Below, piece after piece: positions 25,320 through 33,908 of a stretch of DNA of 64,000 bases. Made by a program: the position numbers and the translations under genes. The notes under the pieces are model-generated. The model was given only the letters and a program-made list of their open reading frames with translations, did not search any database and was not told the DNA's origin. Source of the stretch: LMUY01 sp965199555 (GTDB lineage: Bacteria; Pseudomonadota; Alphaproteobacteria; Acetobacterales; Acetobacteraceae); contig CBDASJ010000024.1 of assembly GCA_965199555.1 (NCBI GenBank), forward strand, positions 274,938-338,937, written 5' to 3'. Position 1 is the first letter of the stretch. Each line of letters begins with the position of its first letter.

Positions 25320-27875
25320 TCACGCTGCCTGCCGTTCGTCGGTGTCCAGGTGTCGCCGCAAGGCGGCCAGCAGGGCCTCGCGGTCGAACTTGCCGAGGTA
25401 TTCGCAAAAGCCGGCCGCCCCGCCGCGCCGGATGTCGATCGGGTTGAACCGGCCGCTGAGGGCGATCAGCGGCAGGTCCGCCCACGGGCCGCCTTCCTTC
25501 AGGATCCGGGCAAATTGCAGCCCGTCCATGCCCGGCATCTCGACGTCGGAGATGATGGCGTCGAACGGCGGCGTGCCCCCATTGTCCCGCATCGCCAGCG
25601 CTTTCACCGCGCTGTCGACGGCGGTGACGTGGTAGCCCGCGGCCGAAAGCGTCGGGATCAGCAACTGGCGGAAGAAGGCGCTGTCCTCCACCACCAGCAA
25701 CCGCCGCCGTGCGGCGTTGAACGACCCGGCGTTGTCGCTGAACCAGTCCTGCCAGCCTTGTTTCAGCCAATGCCCGGCATCGATGATTTCCGTCACCCGA
25801 CCAGCGATCACGGCGGTTCCCAGCAGGCCGGGCCGGGCGGATGCCAGCTCGATGAACAACTGGTCTTCCACCACGTCCACGATCTCCTCCACCATCAGCC
25901 CCATGGAACGCCCGCGGTCGGCGAACACCAGCACGGGGACGTGCGCCGCATCGGTGTGGGAGCCGTCCAGCGTCATCAGCGGCATCAACTGGCCGCGATA
26001 CTGCGTCACCGCCTGCTCCGACGTGTATTCGATGTCCTCGCGCGCGAAGGTTTCGATGCGGGCGATCAGGCCGAGCGGCATCGCCACCGGGTTGCCATCG
26101 GGCTTCAGCCGGACCAGCAGCATGGCGGATTTGTCCCCCGTGCGCTCGGTCGCGCCGGCCTGGCTGTCCGGCTGGCGTTCCTTGGCCTGGCTGCTGACTG
26201 CCGCCTGGCCGATGGCGCGGGCCATGCCGTTCGGGTCCAGGATCATGATCACGCTGCCGTCGCCCAGGATGGTGTTGCCGCTGAACACCTTGATCTGGCG
26301 CAGCGGCGGCGACACCGGCTTGACCACGATCTCCTCCGTGTCGAACACCTGGTCGACCACCAGGCCCAGCGTGGCGCCGCCCAAATTGGCGACCACGACC
26401 GTCATCGCCCCCGCCTGCGCGTCGCCGGGCTCGGCACGGCCCGGCAACTGCAGCAGGTCGCGCAGATGCACCAGCGGCAACAACTGGTCGCGCAGGCGCA
26501 GCACCGGCGTGCCGTCCACGTGCTCCACCACCAGCGCGCCTTCTTCCAGCGCGCCGCCGCCTTCCGCCCGCACCAGTTCGGCCACGCAAATCTGCGGCAA
26601 GGCGAAGCGCAAACCGCCTGCCTCCACGATCAGCGCGGAGATGATCGCCAGGGTCAACGGGATCTTGACCGTGAAGGTCGAGCCGCGGCCGGCGACGCTG
26701 CGCACGTCCACCAGGCCGCCCAATTGCTCGATGTTGGTTTTCACCACGTCCATGCCGACGCCGCGGCCGGACACCGCCGTGATCGCCGGCGCGGTGGAGA
26801 ACCCGGCATGGAAGATGAAGCGCTGGACCTGGCGTTCCGTCATGGCGGCGATCTCGCTGGCGCTCGCCAGGCCGTGGGACAGGGCGCGGGCGCGGATGCG
26901 CTCCGTGGGCAGCCCGGCGCCATCATCCGCAACCTCGATGACGATCTGCCCGCCCTCGTGGAAGCTGCTGAGCGTGATGGTGCCGATCGCCGGCTTGCCC
27001 GCCGCCAGCCGGTCCGCGGTGGATTCCAGGCCGTGGTCGGCGCTGTTGCGCACCATGTGGATCAGCGGGTCGCGGATCAGTTCCAGCACCTGCCGGTCCA
27101 GCTCGGTTTCCTTGCCCAGCATGACCAGGTCGATCTGCTTGCCCATTTCCGCCGCCAGGTCGCGCACGATGCGCGGCAGCTTGTTCCACGCGCCCATGAT
27201 CGGCTGCATGCGGGTCTTCACCACCCCTTCCTGCAGGTCGGAGGTGAGGTGGGACAAACGCTGCAACGGCGCGGTGTAGCGGCTGTCGCCTTCCGTGCGG
27301 GCAAGCTGCATGAGCTGGTTGCGGGTGAGCACCAGCTCACTGACCAGCGTCATCAGGTTTTCCAGCACGCTTACGTCGAGGCGGATGGTTTGGGCCGGCG
27401 GGCTCACCCCATTGCCGGTGGCCAGCGCTTCGGCATCGGCCGGGGGCTCGACCTCCGCCGGCTCGGCCGGGCTGGGGGCGGTCTGGGGCGCCGGCGCCTG
27501 TCCCGCGCGCTTGGCGGCCAATTGCTCGATCAGCGGCTTGTCGTCGCCGTTCGGTTCCAGCCCGGTGGCGACGATGCCCGCCACGATCAGCTTGATCCGG
27601 TCCAGCGCCCCCAGCACCACGGTGATCAGCCCGGCATCCGCCTGCAACGTCCCGTCGCGCACGTCGGACAGCAGGTCCTCCGCCGCATGGGCGACCCGCT
27701 CCAGCCGGGGCAGGGACAGGAAGCCGCAAGTGCCCTTGATGGTGTGAACCAGGCGGAACACCAGCGCCAGCATGGCCGGGTCGTCCGGCACGCGTTCCAG
27801 CCGCAGCAGCGCGTCGTCGAGAGCCGTCAGGCTTTCCCCGGTTTCAGCCAGGAAGTCGATGAGTAGCTCGTCCAT
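25320..27875 (-). CDS. cheA: Hybrid chemotaxis kinase CheA with extra CheW and receiver domains
   Basis: An 851-residue kinase. Domain order: Hpt (His44 in VHTIKG), Ala/Pro/Glu-rich linker, dimerisation helices, HATPase (NSADHGLE N-box, VADDGAGLPTERI G1), a first CheW-like domain (LRFALPQICVAELVRAE), a second CheW-like segment (about 580-690, LLVRLKPDGNPVAMPLGL) and a C-terminal receiver with Asp777 in IISDVEMPGMDG. Typical CheA proteins have no receiver; this hybrid form occurs in alphaproteobacterial clusters with a ChpT-like gene. It starts 55 bases downstream of the phosphotransferase gene. Confidence 0.9.
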   Translation of the reverse strand: MDELLIDFLAETGESLTALDDALLRLERVPDDPAMLALVFRLVHTIKGTCGFLSLPRLERVAHAAEDLLSDVRDGTLQADAGLITVVLGALDRIKLIVAGIVATGLEPNGDDKPLIEQLAAKRAGQAPAPQTAPSPAEPAEVEPPADAEALATGNGVSPPAQTIRLDVSVLENLMTLVSELVLTRNQLMQLARTEGDSRYTAPLQRLSHLTSDLQEGVVKTRMQPIMGAWNKLPRIVRDLAAEMGKQIDLVMLGKETELDRQVLELIRDPLIHMVRNSADHGLESTADRLAAGKPAIGTITLSSFHEGGQIVIEVADDGAGLPTERIRARALSHGLASASEIAAMTERQVQRFIFHAGFSTAPAITAVSGRGVGMDVVKTNIEQLGGLVDVRSVAGRGSTFTVKIPLTLAIISALIVEAGGLRFALPQICVAELVRAEGGGALEEGALVVEHVDGTPVLRLRDQLLPLVHLRDLLQLPGRAEPGDAQAGAMTVVVANLGGATLGLVVDQVFDTEEIVVKPVSPPLRQIKVFSGNTILGDGSVIMILDPNGMARAIGQAAVSSQAKERQPDSQAGATERTGDKSAMLLVRLKPDGNPVAMPLGLIARIETFAREDIEYTSEQAVTQYRGQLMPLMTLDGSHTDAAHVPVLVFADRGRSMGLMVEEIVDVVEDQLFIELASARPGLLGTAVIAGRVTEIIDAGHWLKQGWQDWFSDNAGSFNAARRRLLVVEDSAFFRQLLIPTLSAAGYHVTAVDSAVKALAMRDNGGTPPFDAIISDVEMPGMDGLQFARILKEGGPWADLPLIALSGRFNPIDIRRGGAAGFCEYLGKFDREALLAALRRHLDTDERQAA

Positions 27876-27929
27876 CCGTCACGCGCTCCGGTCCTGGGCG
27901 CAGATTGGATGGCAGAGCCGAAGATTGGG

Positions 27930-28580
27930 TTAACTGGACGTCAGGCGCAGCGACGGCGGCGTGTCCGCACCGGCGGGCGCGGGGACCAGCGCAAGCTGCC
28001 GGCCCGCCGCCCGGGCCAGCATCACCGTGACGGGCAGTTGTATGGCGCGCGGGCTGTCCAGCGACACGCTGCCCGGTTCGACCAGGGCCTGCGCCAGCTC
28101 GGCCGGCCAGGCGGCGGCCTTGCCCGCCACCGTCAACACGATGTCGTTTCCGTCGCCGTCGGCCAGCGTCACCACCCCGCCGCGCGGCAAGGCTTCCGCC
28201 CCCAGCAGCAGCAGGTTCAGCAGGGTGCGTGCCAGCGGGCCGTCGAACGGGCCGCCGCGCAACGCGCCGAGTTCCACGCTCACCCGCGGCGGCAGGCCCG
28301 CAGCCAGCGCCGCCAACTGGGCGACGCTCAGCGGCCCGCAATCGCCCGCCCATGCCGCGCGGAGCAGGCGCAGCCGCCCGACCATCGCGGTTGCGGTCTC
28401 GGTGGCGATCGGCATCGCGTCCTCCAGCGCCGACGCGTCGTCCGCCATCATCTCCAACGCGCCCGTCAGCGTGCCGAGCGGGCTGCTGAGGTCGTGGCAC
28501 AGCCGGGCGCACAAGGCGTCGGCCAGCCGCAAGGCGTCGGGCTGGTGTTCCATGGGCTCCGTCGTGTCCATCCTGCTCAT
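27930..28580 (-). CDS. ChpT-like histidine phosphotransferase
   Basis: About 216 residues. LADALCARLCHDLSSPLGTLTGALEMM gives the phospho-accepting His29 in a DHp-like helix, and the rest resembles a degenerate ATPase fold (LLNLLLLGAEALPRGG), the ChpT architecture. ChpT relays phosphate from a hybrid kinase to downstream regulators such as CtrA and CpdR; here it sits first in a chemotaxis operon and could take phosphate from the CheA receiver. The ATG at 28580 was chosen; 28571 or 28550 are alternatives. Confidence 0.72.
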   Translation of the reverse strand: MSRMDTTEPMEHQPDALRLADALCARLCHDLSSPLGTLTGALEMMADDASALEDAMPIATETATAMVGRLRLLRAAWAGDCGPLSVAQLAALAAGLPPRVSVELGALRGGPFDGPLARTLLNLLLLGAEALPRGGVVTLADGDGNDIVLTVAGKAAAWPAELAQALVEPGSVSLDSPRAIQLPVTVMLARAAGRQLALVPAPAGADTPPSLRLTSS

Positions 28581-28684
28581 CCCCCATGCCGCCTTGCCGG
28601 TATCTTGTGCGCAAAGAGGGTTAATCCCGCGCGAATCCAAGGCCCGGCCGCGCAACCGGGAGGTGAACGCCCGGTTGATGACCA

Positions 28685-28873
28685 ATGGTTTACCATTGCG
28701 ACATCGAACCTGGGCAGCGCGTCCGGCATCCTGGGCAGCCGGATTGGGGCGTGGGGCAGGTGCAATCGGCCATCGATGGCCGCATCACGGTGAACTTCCC
28801 GCATGCCGGCAAGGTGCTGATCAACGCCCGGCTGGTGGGCCTGGAAGTGGTGGAGGCCGCGCCGCGCGAGTGA
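28685..28873 (+). CDS. DUF3553 protein
   Basis: A 62-residue protein, most of it one small beta domain: PGQRVRHPGQPDWGVGQVQS, ITVNFPHAGKVLI and LVGLEVV. This pattern matches DUF3553, which resembles the CarD/TRCF-like Tudor fold found at the C-terminus of UvrD-type helicases. Standalone members have no known function. It precedes moaA by 94 bases on the same strand and diverges from the chpT-like gene. Confidence 0.75.
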   Translation: MVYHCDIEPGQRVRHPGQPDWGVGQVQSAIDGRITVNFPHAGKVLINARLVGLEVVEAAPRE

Positions 28874-28967
28874 CCGTGCCGGCCACGCCGGCGAATAGCG
28901 GTGCGGGGGTTGAACCCCGGGCCGCCACCGACGACACTAACGACATGCAAACAGGACGGCGCCGCCC

Positions 28968-29951
28968 ATGATCGATCCATACGGTCGGTCCATCAGCTAC
29001 CTGCGCGTGTCCGTCACGGATCGCTGCGACCTCCGTTGTGTATATTGCATGGCCGAGGAGATGACCTTCCTGCCGCGCGCCGACGTGCTGTCGCTGGAGG
29101 AGTTGGATCGCCTGTGCGGCGCGTTCATCCGCCTGGGCGTGCGCAAGCTCCGCATCACGGGCGGGGAGCCGCTGGTCCGGCGGGACGTCATGACGCTGTT
29201 CCGCTCGCTGGGCGCGCGGCTGGGCCACGGGCTCGATGAGGTGACGCTGACCACCAACGGCACGCAACTGGTGAAGGATGCCCAGGCGCTGTTCGACGCC
29301 GGGGTGCGCCGGGTGAATGTCAGCCTCGACACGCTGTCGCCCGAGACCTTCACCCGGGTGACCCGCTGGGGCCGCATCGAGAAGACGCTGGCCGGCATCC
29401 GCGCCGCCAAGCAGGCCGGCCTGGCCGTGAAGATCAACGCGGTGGCGCTGAAAGGCGTCAACGAAGACGAGCTGGACGACATGGTCGCCTGGTGTGGGGC
29501 CGAGGGGCTGGACCTGACGCTGATCGAAACCATGCCCATGGGGGACGTGGCGGACCGCACGGCGCAGTACCTGCCGCTTTCGGTGGTCCGTGCCCGGCTG
29601 CGGCAACGCTGGACGTTGACGGAAACGGCGTATCGGACCGGCGGCCCGGCGCGATACTATGAGGTCGCGGAAACCGGCCGCCGCCTGGGGTTCATCACCC
29701 CGATGACGCATAATTTCTGCGAAAGCTGCAACCGCGTCCGGCTGACCTGCACCGGCACGCTGTTCATGTGCCTGGGCCAGGACGACGCGACCGACCTGCG
29801 CGCCGTGCTGCGCTCCGGCGCCGACGAGGCCGAATTGGAGGCGGAAATCCGCAGCGCCATCGCGCGCAAGCCACGCGGGCACGACTTCATCATCGACCGC
29901 CGCGCCCCGGCCGCCTCGGTCGGGCGCACCATGAGCCTCACCGGCGGGTAA
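28968..29951 (+). CDS. moaA: GTP 3',8-cyclase MoaA
   Basis: A 327-residue radical-SAM enzyme that makes the first intermediate of molybdenum cofactor synthesis from GTP. The N-terminal 4Fe-4S cluster is held by Cys20, Cys24 and Cys27 (CDLRCVYC); ITGGEPLVRRD follows. The second cluster lies in CESCNRVRLTCTGTLFMCLG. The protein ends in the conserved GG dipeptide required for activity. No other moa gene is adjacent. A strong terminator follows at 29964-29991. Confidence 0.95.
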   Translation: MIDPYGRSISYLRVSVTDRCDLRCVYCMAEEMTFLPRADVLSLEELDRLCGAFIRLGVRKLRITGGEPLVRRDVMTLFRSLGARLGHGLDEVTLTTNGTQLVKDAQALFDAGVRRVNVSLDTLSPETFTRVTRWGRIEKTLAGIRAAKQAGLAVKINAVALKGVNEDELDDMVAWCGAEGLDLTLIETMPMGDVADRTAQYLPLSVVRARLRQRWTLTETAYRTGGPARYYEVAETGRRLGFITPMTHNFCESCNRVRLTCTGTLFMCLGQDDATDLRAVLRSGADEAELEAEIRSAIARKPRGHDFIIDRRAPAASVGRTMSLTGG

Positions 29952-29963
29952 TCCTCAAACGAA

Positions 29964-29991
29964 AAAGGCCGGCCCAACCGGGCCGGCCTTT
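29964..29991. terminator. Strong bidirectional intrinsic terminator
   Basis: Perfect 12-base arms AAAGGCCGGCCC and GGGCCGGCCTTT around a 4-base AACC loop, with A-rich sequence before and T-rich sequence after. It sits between the ends of the convergent moaA and the minus-strand secreted protein gene, so it can serve both. Confidence 0.88.
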
Positions 29992-30014
29992 CCATTTCGA
30001 GCGCCGAGCGGGCG

Positions 30015-30368
30015 TCAGCCGTTGGGACGTGCCGCGCGCGCCTGGGCAAAGCGGATATCCGCCTGCTGCGCGAAGTAGCGGTTGACCGACTGAGCGTACA
30101 TGTAGCCCTGCGTGCCGACCATGGCGCCGGGCGGGACGGCGTTGGGGCTCTCCACCGAGCTTTCCTGGCCGTTCTGCGGCAGCGCCACGTTGTTCAGCGC
30201 CGACAGGGTCAGGGCCGCCGGTGCGGCAGGGTACTGCGCGGCGCCGGTATCGGCCACCAAGCCGGCCGTGTAGGGGCTTGCCGCCGACGAGTTGCCTTCC
30301 CCGGCAAAAGCGGTCGTTGCCAGGCTTAGGGCGGCGACCGTGGTGGCGATGATGATCTTGGTATTCAT
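30015..30368 (-). CDS. Secreted protein of unknown function
   Basis: A 117-residue exported protein: residues 1-22 are a clear signal peptide (TKIIIATTVAALSLATTAFA) and the mature part is Ala/Asn/Gln-rich and low in complexity, ending YFAQQADIRFAQARAARPNG. AGAGGA lies about ten bases before the ATG. No family is recognised; the mature chain has no cysteine. It uses the terminator at 29964-29991. Confidence 0.65.
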   Translation of the reverse strand: MNTKIIIATTVAALSLATTAFAGEGNSSAASPYTAGLVADTGAAQYPAAPAALTLSALNNVALPQNGQESSVESPNAVPPGAMVGTQGYMYAQSVNRYFAQQADIRFAQARAARPNG

Positions 30369-30521
30369 GGTATCGAAGTCCTCTTGGAGAGGTCCGTCTA
30401 CGCAGGCGGGCCGTTCGGCGGGCAGAAACCCTGCATGCCGCACTGCAACATACGCCTTCGGCCGCGATGGGCTACGCCGCGATTTGACCTATGATCCATG
30501 CGCCTCGGTATGAGGTGAAGC

Positions 30522-31364
30522 TCACGCCATGCGTAGAGCGTCTCCCAACGAGGTTGTGCCGCTGCCACGCCGCGCCGGCTGCGGCTGGTCCGGGGCAGGG
30601 GCCCAGCCGGTCATCATCGCCAGCCGAAGCGTGGCGACCGTGCGTCCGTCCTGGGTCGGCAAGGACGCCAAGGCCAGCGGGAACAGGTCGCGCGGCGGCG
30701 TCCGCCGGTCGCGCGCGGCGACCGCGTTGGTTTCCCCGGCCGCCCGCAACTCGTGCAGCAGCGCCAGCGGGTCGGCATACAACAGGGTGAGCGCGTCGCC
30801 ATCCACCACCGGCAGCCGAAAGCCGGCCCGTTGCAGCAAGGCGGCGCAGTCCGGCAGGCCGGGGAAGGGCGCCACGCGCGGGCTGGCCCCGTCGGTCAGC
30901 GTGGCTTCCGCGGCGGTGATCGCGGTCCTCAGCTCCGCCAAGGTGCCAAGCACCGGCATGCTGGCCAGCAGCAGCCCGTCGGGCCGCAAGGCCGCCCGAA
31001 GCTGCACGAGTGCGCCCGGCAGGTCGTTGACGGTGTGCAGCGACAAATTGGCCACCACCAGGTCGAAGCTGGCGGGCGCGAAGGGCAGCCACTCGGCATC
31101 GCCCACCACGGCGCCGTCCAATCGCGCCATGGCAGGGGACAGCTCCAGGCTCACCGTCTCGATCCCGCGGCCGCGCAGGCGGGGCGCCACGACGCCACGG
31201 CCGCCGAGGTCGAGCGCGCGGGTGAAGCGGCGGGTGATGTCGTCCAGCCGGTCGAGCAGGCGGTCCGCCACCTCCTCCAGCACGGGGGCGACCCGCGCGA
31301 CCGTGGCGGCGGCGCGGTCCCTGTGGCGGCGGACGTCGCCGCGGTCGAACACCGTCTGGGTCAT
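30522..31364 (-). CDS. BioC/NDUFAF5-like class I methyltransferase
   Basis: A 280-residue protein beginning TQTVFDRGDVRRHRDRA, the opening typical of alphaproteobacterial NDUFAF5-like proteins. The SAM domain is weakly conserved at motif I (ALDLGGRGVVAP) and has LELSPAM, GDAEWLPFAPASFDLVVANLSLHTVNDLP and LRPDGLLLASMPV. Family members act in biotin synthesis (BioC) or modify complex I (NDUFAF5). Its divergent pairing with comF is common in Alphaproteobacteria and favours the NDUFAF5-like reading. Confidence 0.75.
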   Translation of the reverse strand: MTQTVFDRGDVRRHRDRAAATVARVAPVLEEVADRLLDRLDDITRRFTRALDLGGRGVVAPRLRGRGIETVSLELSPAMARLDGAVVGDAEWLPFAPASFDLVVANLSLHTVNDLPGALVQLRAALRPDGLLLASMPVLGTLAELRTAITAAEATLTDGASPRVAPFPGLPDCAALLQRAGFRLPVVDGDALTLLYADPLALLHELRAAGETNAVAARDRRTPPRDLFPLALASLPTQDGRTVATLRLAMMTGWAPAPDQPQPARRGSGTTSLGDALRMA

Positions 31365-31438
31365 GCCGCGGTGATGTGCTGATGGCGGGGCGGCTTGCCA
31401 AGTGGACGCCGCACCGCCGCCCGGTTTAACTCGGCCGC

Positions 31439-32209
31439 ATGGCCCCCCTGGCTGCCTGCCGTTCGGTTCTGGCCCGGCTGGCGCATGCCGGGCTGGATGC
31501 GCTGCTGCCGCCCCACTGCCTGACCTGCGACGGGGCGGTGGCGCGGCAGGGGCAAATGTGCGCCGGCTGCTTCAACGCCACGTCCTTCGTGACGGAGCCG
31601 TGCTGCCGCCGGTGCGGGATGCCGTTCCGGCACGCCGGGCAGGGCGGACGCGCCATGGCCTGCGATGCCTGCGCGCAGGATCCGCCGCCCTGGGCGGAAG
31701 GGCGCGCCGCCTTGCGCTACGACGACCAGGCCAGGCGCATCATCGTGCCATTGAAGCACGGCGACCGGGTGGAACTCGCCGCCGCGCTGGCCGGCCACAT
31801 GGCGCGCGCCGGTGCGGTGCTGCTGCGGGACGCCGACCTGCTGGTGCCGGTGCCGCTGCATCGCCGCCGCCTCCATGCCCGGCGCTTCAACCAGTCCGCC
31901 TTGCTGGCGCGGGCGCTGGGACGGGCGGCGGGCCGGCCGGTGGCGGTGGATGCGCTGGTGCGCACCCGCCCCACGCTATCCCTCGCGGGCAAGACGCGGC
32001 GGGAGCGGGCGGCCATCGTCGCCGGGGCGTTCGCGGTGCGGCCGGCGCGGTTGGCGCTGGTCGCCGGGCGCCGCCTGGTGTTGGTGGACGACGTGCTGAC
32101 CACGGGTGCGACGGCGCGCGCCTGCACCGCGGCCCTGCTGGCGGCGGGCGCCGCGCGGGTGGACCTGGTGGTCGCGGCACGGGCAATGTTCGACGATGCC
32201 TTGTCATGA
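31439..32209 (+). CDS. comF: ComF family phosphoribosyltransferase-like protein
   Basis: A 256-residue protein with an N-terminal zinc-ribbon-like Cys cluster (CLTC...CAGC, CCRRCGMPF, CDAC) and a phosphoribosyltransferase fold ending in LVLVDDVLTTGATARAC, the PRPP loop. VPVPLHRRRLHARRFNQS is the other ComF hallmark. In competent bacteria ComF helps DNA uptake; in most proteobacteria its role is unclear. The neighbours (NDUFAF5-like, GrxC, DUF1178) form a conserved alphaproteobacterial block. Confidence 0.88.
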   Translation: MAPLAACRSVLARLAHAGLDALLPPHCLTCDGAVARQGQMCAGCFNATSFVTEPCCRRCGMPFRHAGQGGRAMACDACAQDPPPWAEGRAALRYDDQARRIIVPLKHGDRVELAAALAGHMARAGAVLLRDADLLVPVPLHRRRLHARRFNQSALLARALGRAAGRPVAVDALVRTRPTLSLAGKTRRERAAIVAGAFAVRPARLALVAGRRLVLVDDVLTTGATARACTAALLAAGAARVDLVVAARAMFDDALS

Positions 32210-32261
32210 CCACCGGGCATCGCCATTGGTGGTCTGGCTTGTCCACGGGGAGCATGTCGTC

Positions 32262-32522
32262 GTGCCGCGTATCGAGGTTTATACCCAGCCCTGGTGCCCG
32301 TATTGCAGCCGGGCCTTGGCCCTGCTGACGAAAAAGGGCGCGGCGTTTCAGGAGATCGAGGCACCCGGCGGATCACCGGAGCGCGCCGCGTCGACGCAGC
32401 GCTCGGGTGGCCGGACCACGGTGCCGCAGATCTTCATCGACGGCCAGCACGTCGGTGGCTGCGACGAGCTGATGGCGCTGGACCGTGCCGGCAGGCTGGA
32501 CCCGATGCTGCAAGCTGGATGA
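32262..32522 (+). CDS. grxC: Glutaredoxin 3
   Basis: An 86-residue dithiol glutaredoxin with active site WCPYCSRA near residue 11, TVPQIFID and GGCDELMALD, the glutathione-binding determinants. It reduces disulfides with glutathione. The GTG start at 32262 is preceded by GGGGAG nine bases upstream. The stop overlaps the DUF1178 ATG (ATGA). Confidence 0.88.
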   Translation: MPRIEVYTQPWCPYCSRALALLTKKGAAFQEIEAPGGSPERAASTQRSGGRTTVPQIFIDGQHVGGCDELMALDRAGRLDPMLQAG

Positions 32523-32986
32523 TCCATTACCAGCTCCGCTGCGGCGGCGACCACGCGTTCGACGGCTGGTTCCGCAACAGTGCGGCGTTCGACGCCCAGG
32601 CCGCCGCCGGGCTGCTGAGTTGCCCGGTCTGTGGCGGGTCCGACGTCCGACGCGCCCTGATGGCCCCGGTGATCGGCAAGCAGCACGCCCCGCCCGTGCC
32701 CGTGGCGGTTCCAGCGCCGGTGCCCGCGCCCGAGCCGACCGCGATGGCCGCGAGCGGCAGCCTGCCCGACGGCATGCGGGCGATGCTGCAACGCATGCGG
32801 GCCGAGGTGGAAAAGCGCTGCGATTACGTCGGCCCCAACTTCGCGGAGGAGGCACGTCGTATCCACAACGGCGGAACCGAAACGCGCGGCATCTACGGCG
32901 AAGCGACGCCGGAGGAAGCGGAGCGGCTGGCCGATGACGGGATCGAGGTCGCCCGCATCCCTTGGGTGCCCCGGGCGGACGGCTGA
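32519..32986 (+). CDS. DUF1178 family protein
   Basis: A 155-residue protein. The N-terminal MIHYQLRCGGDHAFDGWF and CPVCGG form a probable zinc knuckle; after a Pro/Ala-rich linker the C-terminal block CDYVGPNFAEEARRIHNG and IYGEATPEEAERLADDGI is diagnostic of DUF1178. Function unknown. It is translationally coupled to grxC. A two-hairpin repeat follows. Confidence 0.85.
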   Translation: MIHYQLRCGGDHAFDGWFRNSAAFDAQAAAGLLSCPVCGGSDVRRALMAPVIGKQHAPPVPVAVPAPVPAPEPTAMAASGSLPDGMRAMLQRMRAEVEKRCDYVGPNFAEEARRIHNGGTETRGIYGEATPEEAERLADDGIEVARIPWVPRADG

Positions 32987-33015
32987 CCGCCTGAAAGCGG
33001 GTTTGGTGCAGGTGT

Positions 33016-33060
33016 CCAGAGGACGATTGTCCTCTGGTGGAGTTCGGGGCAAAGCCCCGA
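33016..33060. repeat. Two-hairpin palindromic repeat, copy 2
   Basis: First hairpin 33016-33037: 9-base arms CCAGAGGAC and GTCCTCTGG with a 4-base loop. Second hairpin 33044-33060: 7-base arms TCGGGGC and GCCCCGA with an AAA loop. Spacer TGGAGT. It lies between the convergent DUF1178 and ubiG genes. Same design as copies at 16821, 33841 and 62228. Confidence 0.75.
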
Positions 33061-33082
33061 TATTCCTAGCAGCCTGCTCAGG

Positions 33083-33838
33083 TCAGCGGGCGAATGCCGC
33101 GATGTAGTTGATCGACAGGTCCGTGCTGGCCGTCCAGCCTTGCCGCAGTGGATTGAAGCGCATGCCGGTGCTCCCCGTCATCCGCAAACCGGCGGCGCGG
33201 GCGTGGCGCGCCAGTTCGACGGGCGTGACGAAGCGGCGCCACTCATGCGTGCCCGGCGGCAGCAGGCGCAAGACGTATTCCGCGCCCCATTTTGCCACTA
33301 CCAGCGACTGCGCCGTGCGGTTGATCGTGGAGACGAAGAGCTGGCCGCCTGGTTCCAGCAGGCCGGCAAGGTCCTGGAAGAAGCCCGCCGGGTCCGGCAC
33401 GTGCTCCACCACCTCCAGCGCGGTGATGGCGGGGAACCGCCGGCCTTCCGCGACGAGGTCGCTGGTGGAAGCGAGCCGGTACTCGACCGGCAGCCCCGGC
33501 GCCGCATGGGCCCTCGCGGCCGCCAGCGGCTGGGCCGCGGCATCGATCCCCAGCACTGCGTGCCCGCGCCGGGCCAGCGCCTCGGCCGCCAGCCCGGCGC
33601 CGCAGCCGACGTCCAGCAGTGCGCCCGGGCGCGGCAGGTGTTGCGCGATCCAGCCGACCCGCAGCGTGTTCATGGCGTGCAGCGCGCGCATGGGGCCGGC
33701 CGGATCCCACCATTGGGCGGCGAGCGCGTCGAACCGGGCGATTTCCGCCGGAAGCGCTGCGCCGCGTTGCGGGATACTGCCGTGCACCTGTTCAAGGTTG
33801 TCGCCCATCGTCATGGCCGGTATGTGATCCCGCTCCAT
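33083..33838 (-). CDS. ubiG: Ubiquinone O-methyltransferase UbiG
   Basis: A 251-residue methyltransferase performing both O-methylations of ubiquinone synthesis. AEIARFDALAAQWWDPAGPMRALHAMN is the UbiG opening; motif I is LLDVGCGAGL (about 73-82), followed by GIDAAAQPL, ITALEVVEHVPDP and STINRTAQSL. TDLSINYIAAFAR ends the protein, as in orthologues. It is divergent from lysC, the usual alphaproteobacterial arrangement. Internal ATGs at 33814 and 33808 are alternative starts. Confidence 0.92.
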   Translation of the reverse strand: MERDHIPAMTMGDNLEQVHGSIPQRGAALPAEIARFDALAAQWWDPAGPMRALHAMNTLRVGWIAQHLPRPGALLDVGCGAGLAAEALARRGHAVLGIDAAAQPLAAARAHAAPGLPVEYRLASTSDLVAEGRRFPAITALEVVEHVPDPAGFFQDLAGLLEPGGQLFVSTINRTAQSLVVAKWGAEYVLRLLPPGTHEWRRFVTPVELARHARAAGLRMTGSTGMRFNPLRQGWTASTDLSINYIAAFAR

Positions 33839-33840
33839 CG

Positions 33841-33886
33841 AGGCCGCAACCGGCCTTGTGGCGAACCGGGGGCGGCGCTGCCCCCG
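33841..33886. repeat. Two-hairpin repeat in the lysC leader, copy 3
   Basis: First hairpin 33841-33856: arms AGGCCG and CGGCCT with a 4-base loop. Second hairpin 33867-33886: CGGGGGC and GCCCCCG around six bases. Spacer TGTGGCGAAC. It occupies the 70-base gap between the divergent ubiG and lysC starts, so it lies in the 5' leader of lysC. Confidence 0.6.
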
Positions 33887-33908
33887 TCAGACGGCCTGGG
33901 GCAGCTTC

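Noticed and set aside
25350..27866. An 838-codon plus-strand open frame opposite cheA
   Set aside because: Antisense shadow; cheA itself has complete domains and motifs.
28874..28967. Possible tRNA or riboswitch before moaA, suggested by GGGGTTGAACCCC
   Set aside because: The element is a short 6-base hairpin without tRNA arms, and no molybdenum-cofactor riboswitch features are visible in the 94 bases.
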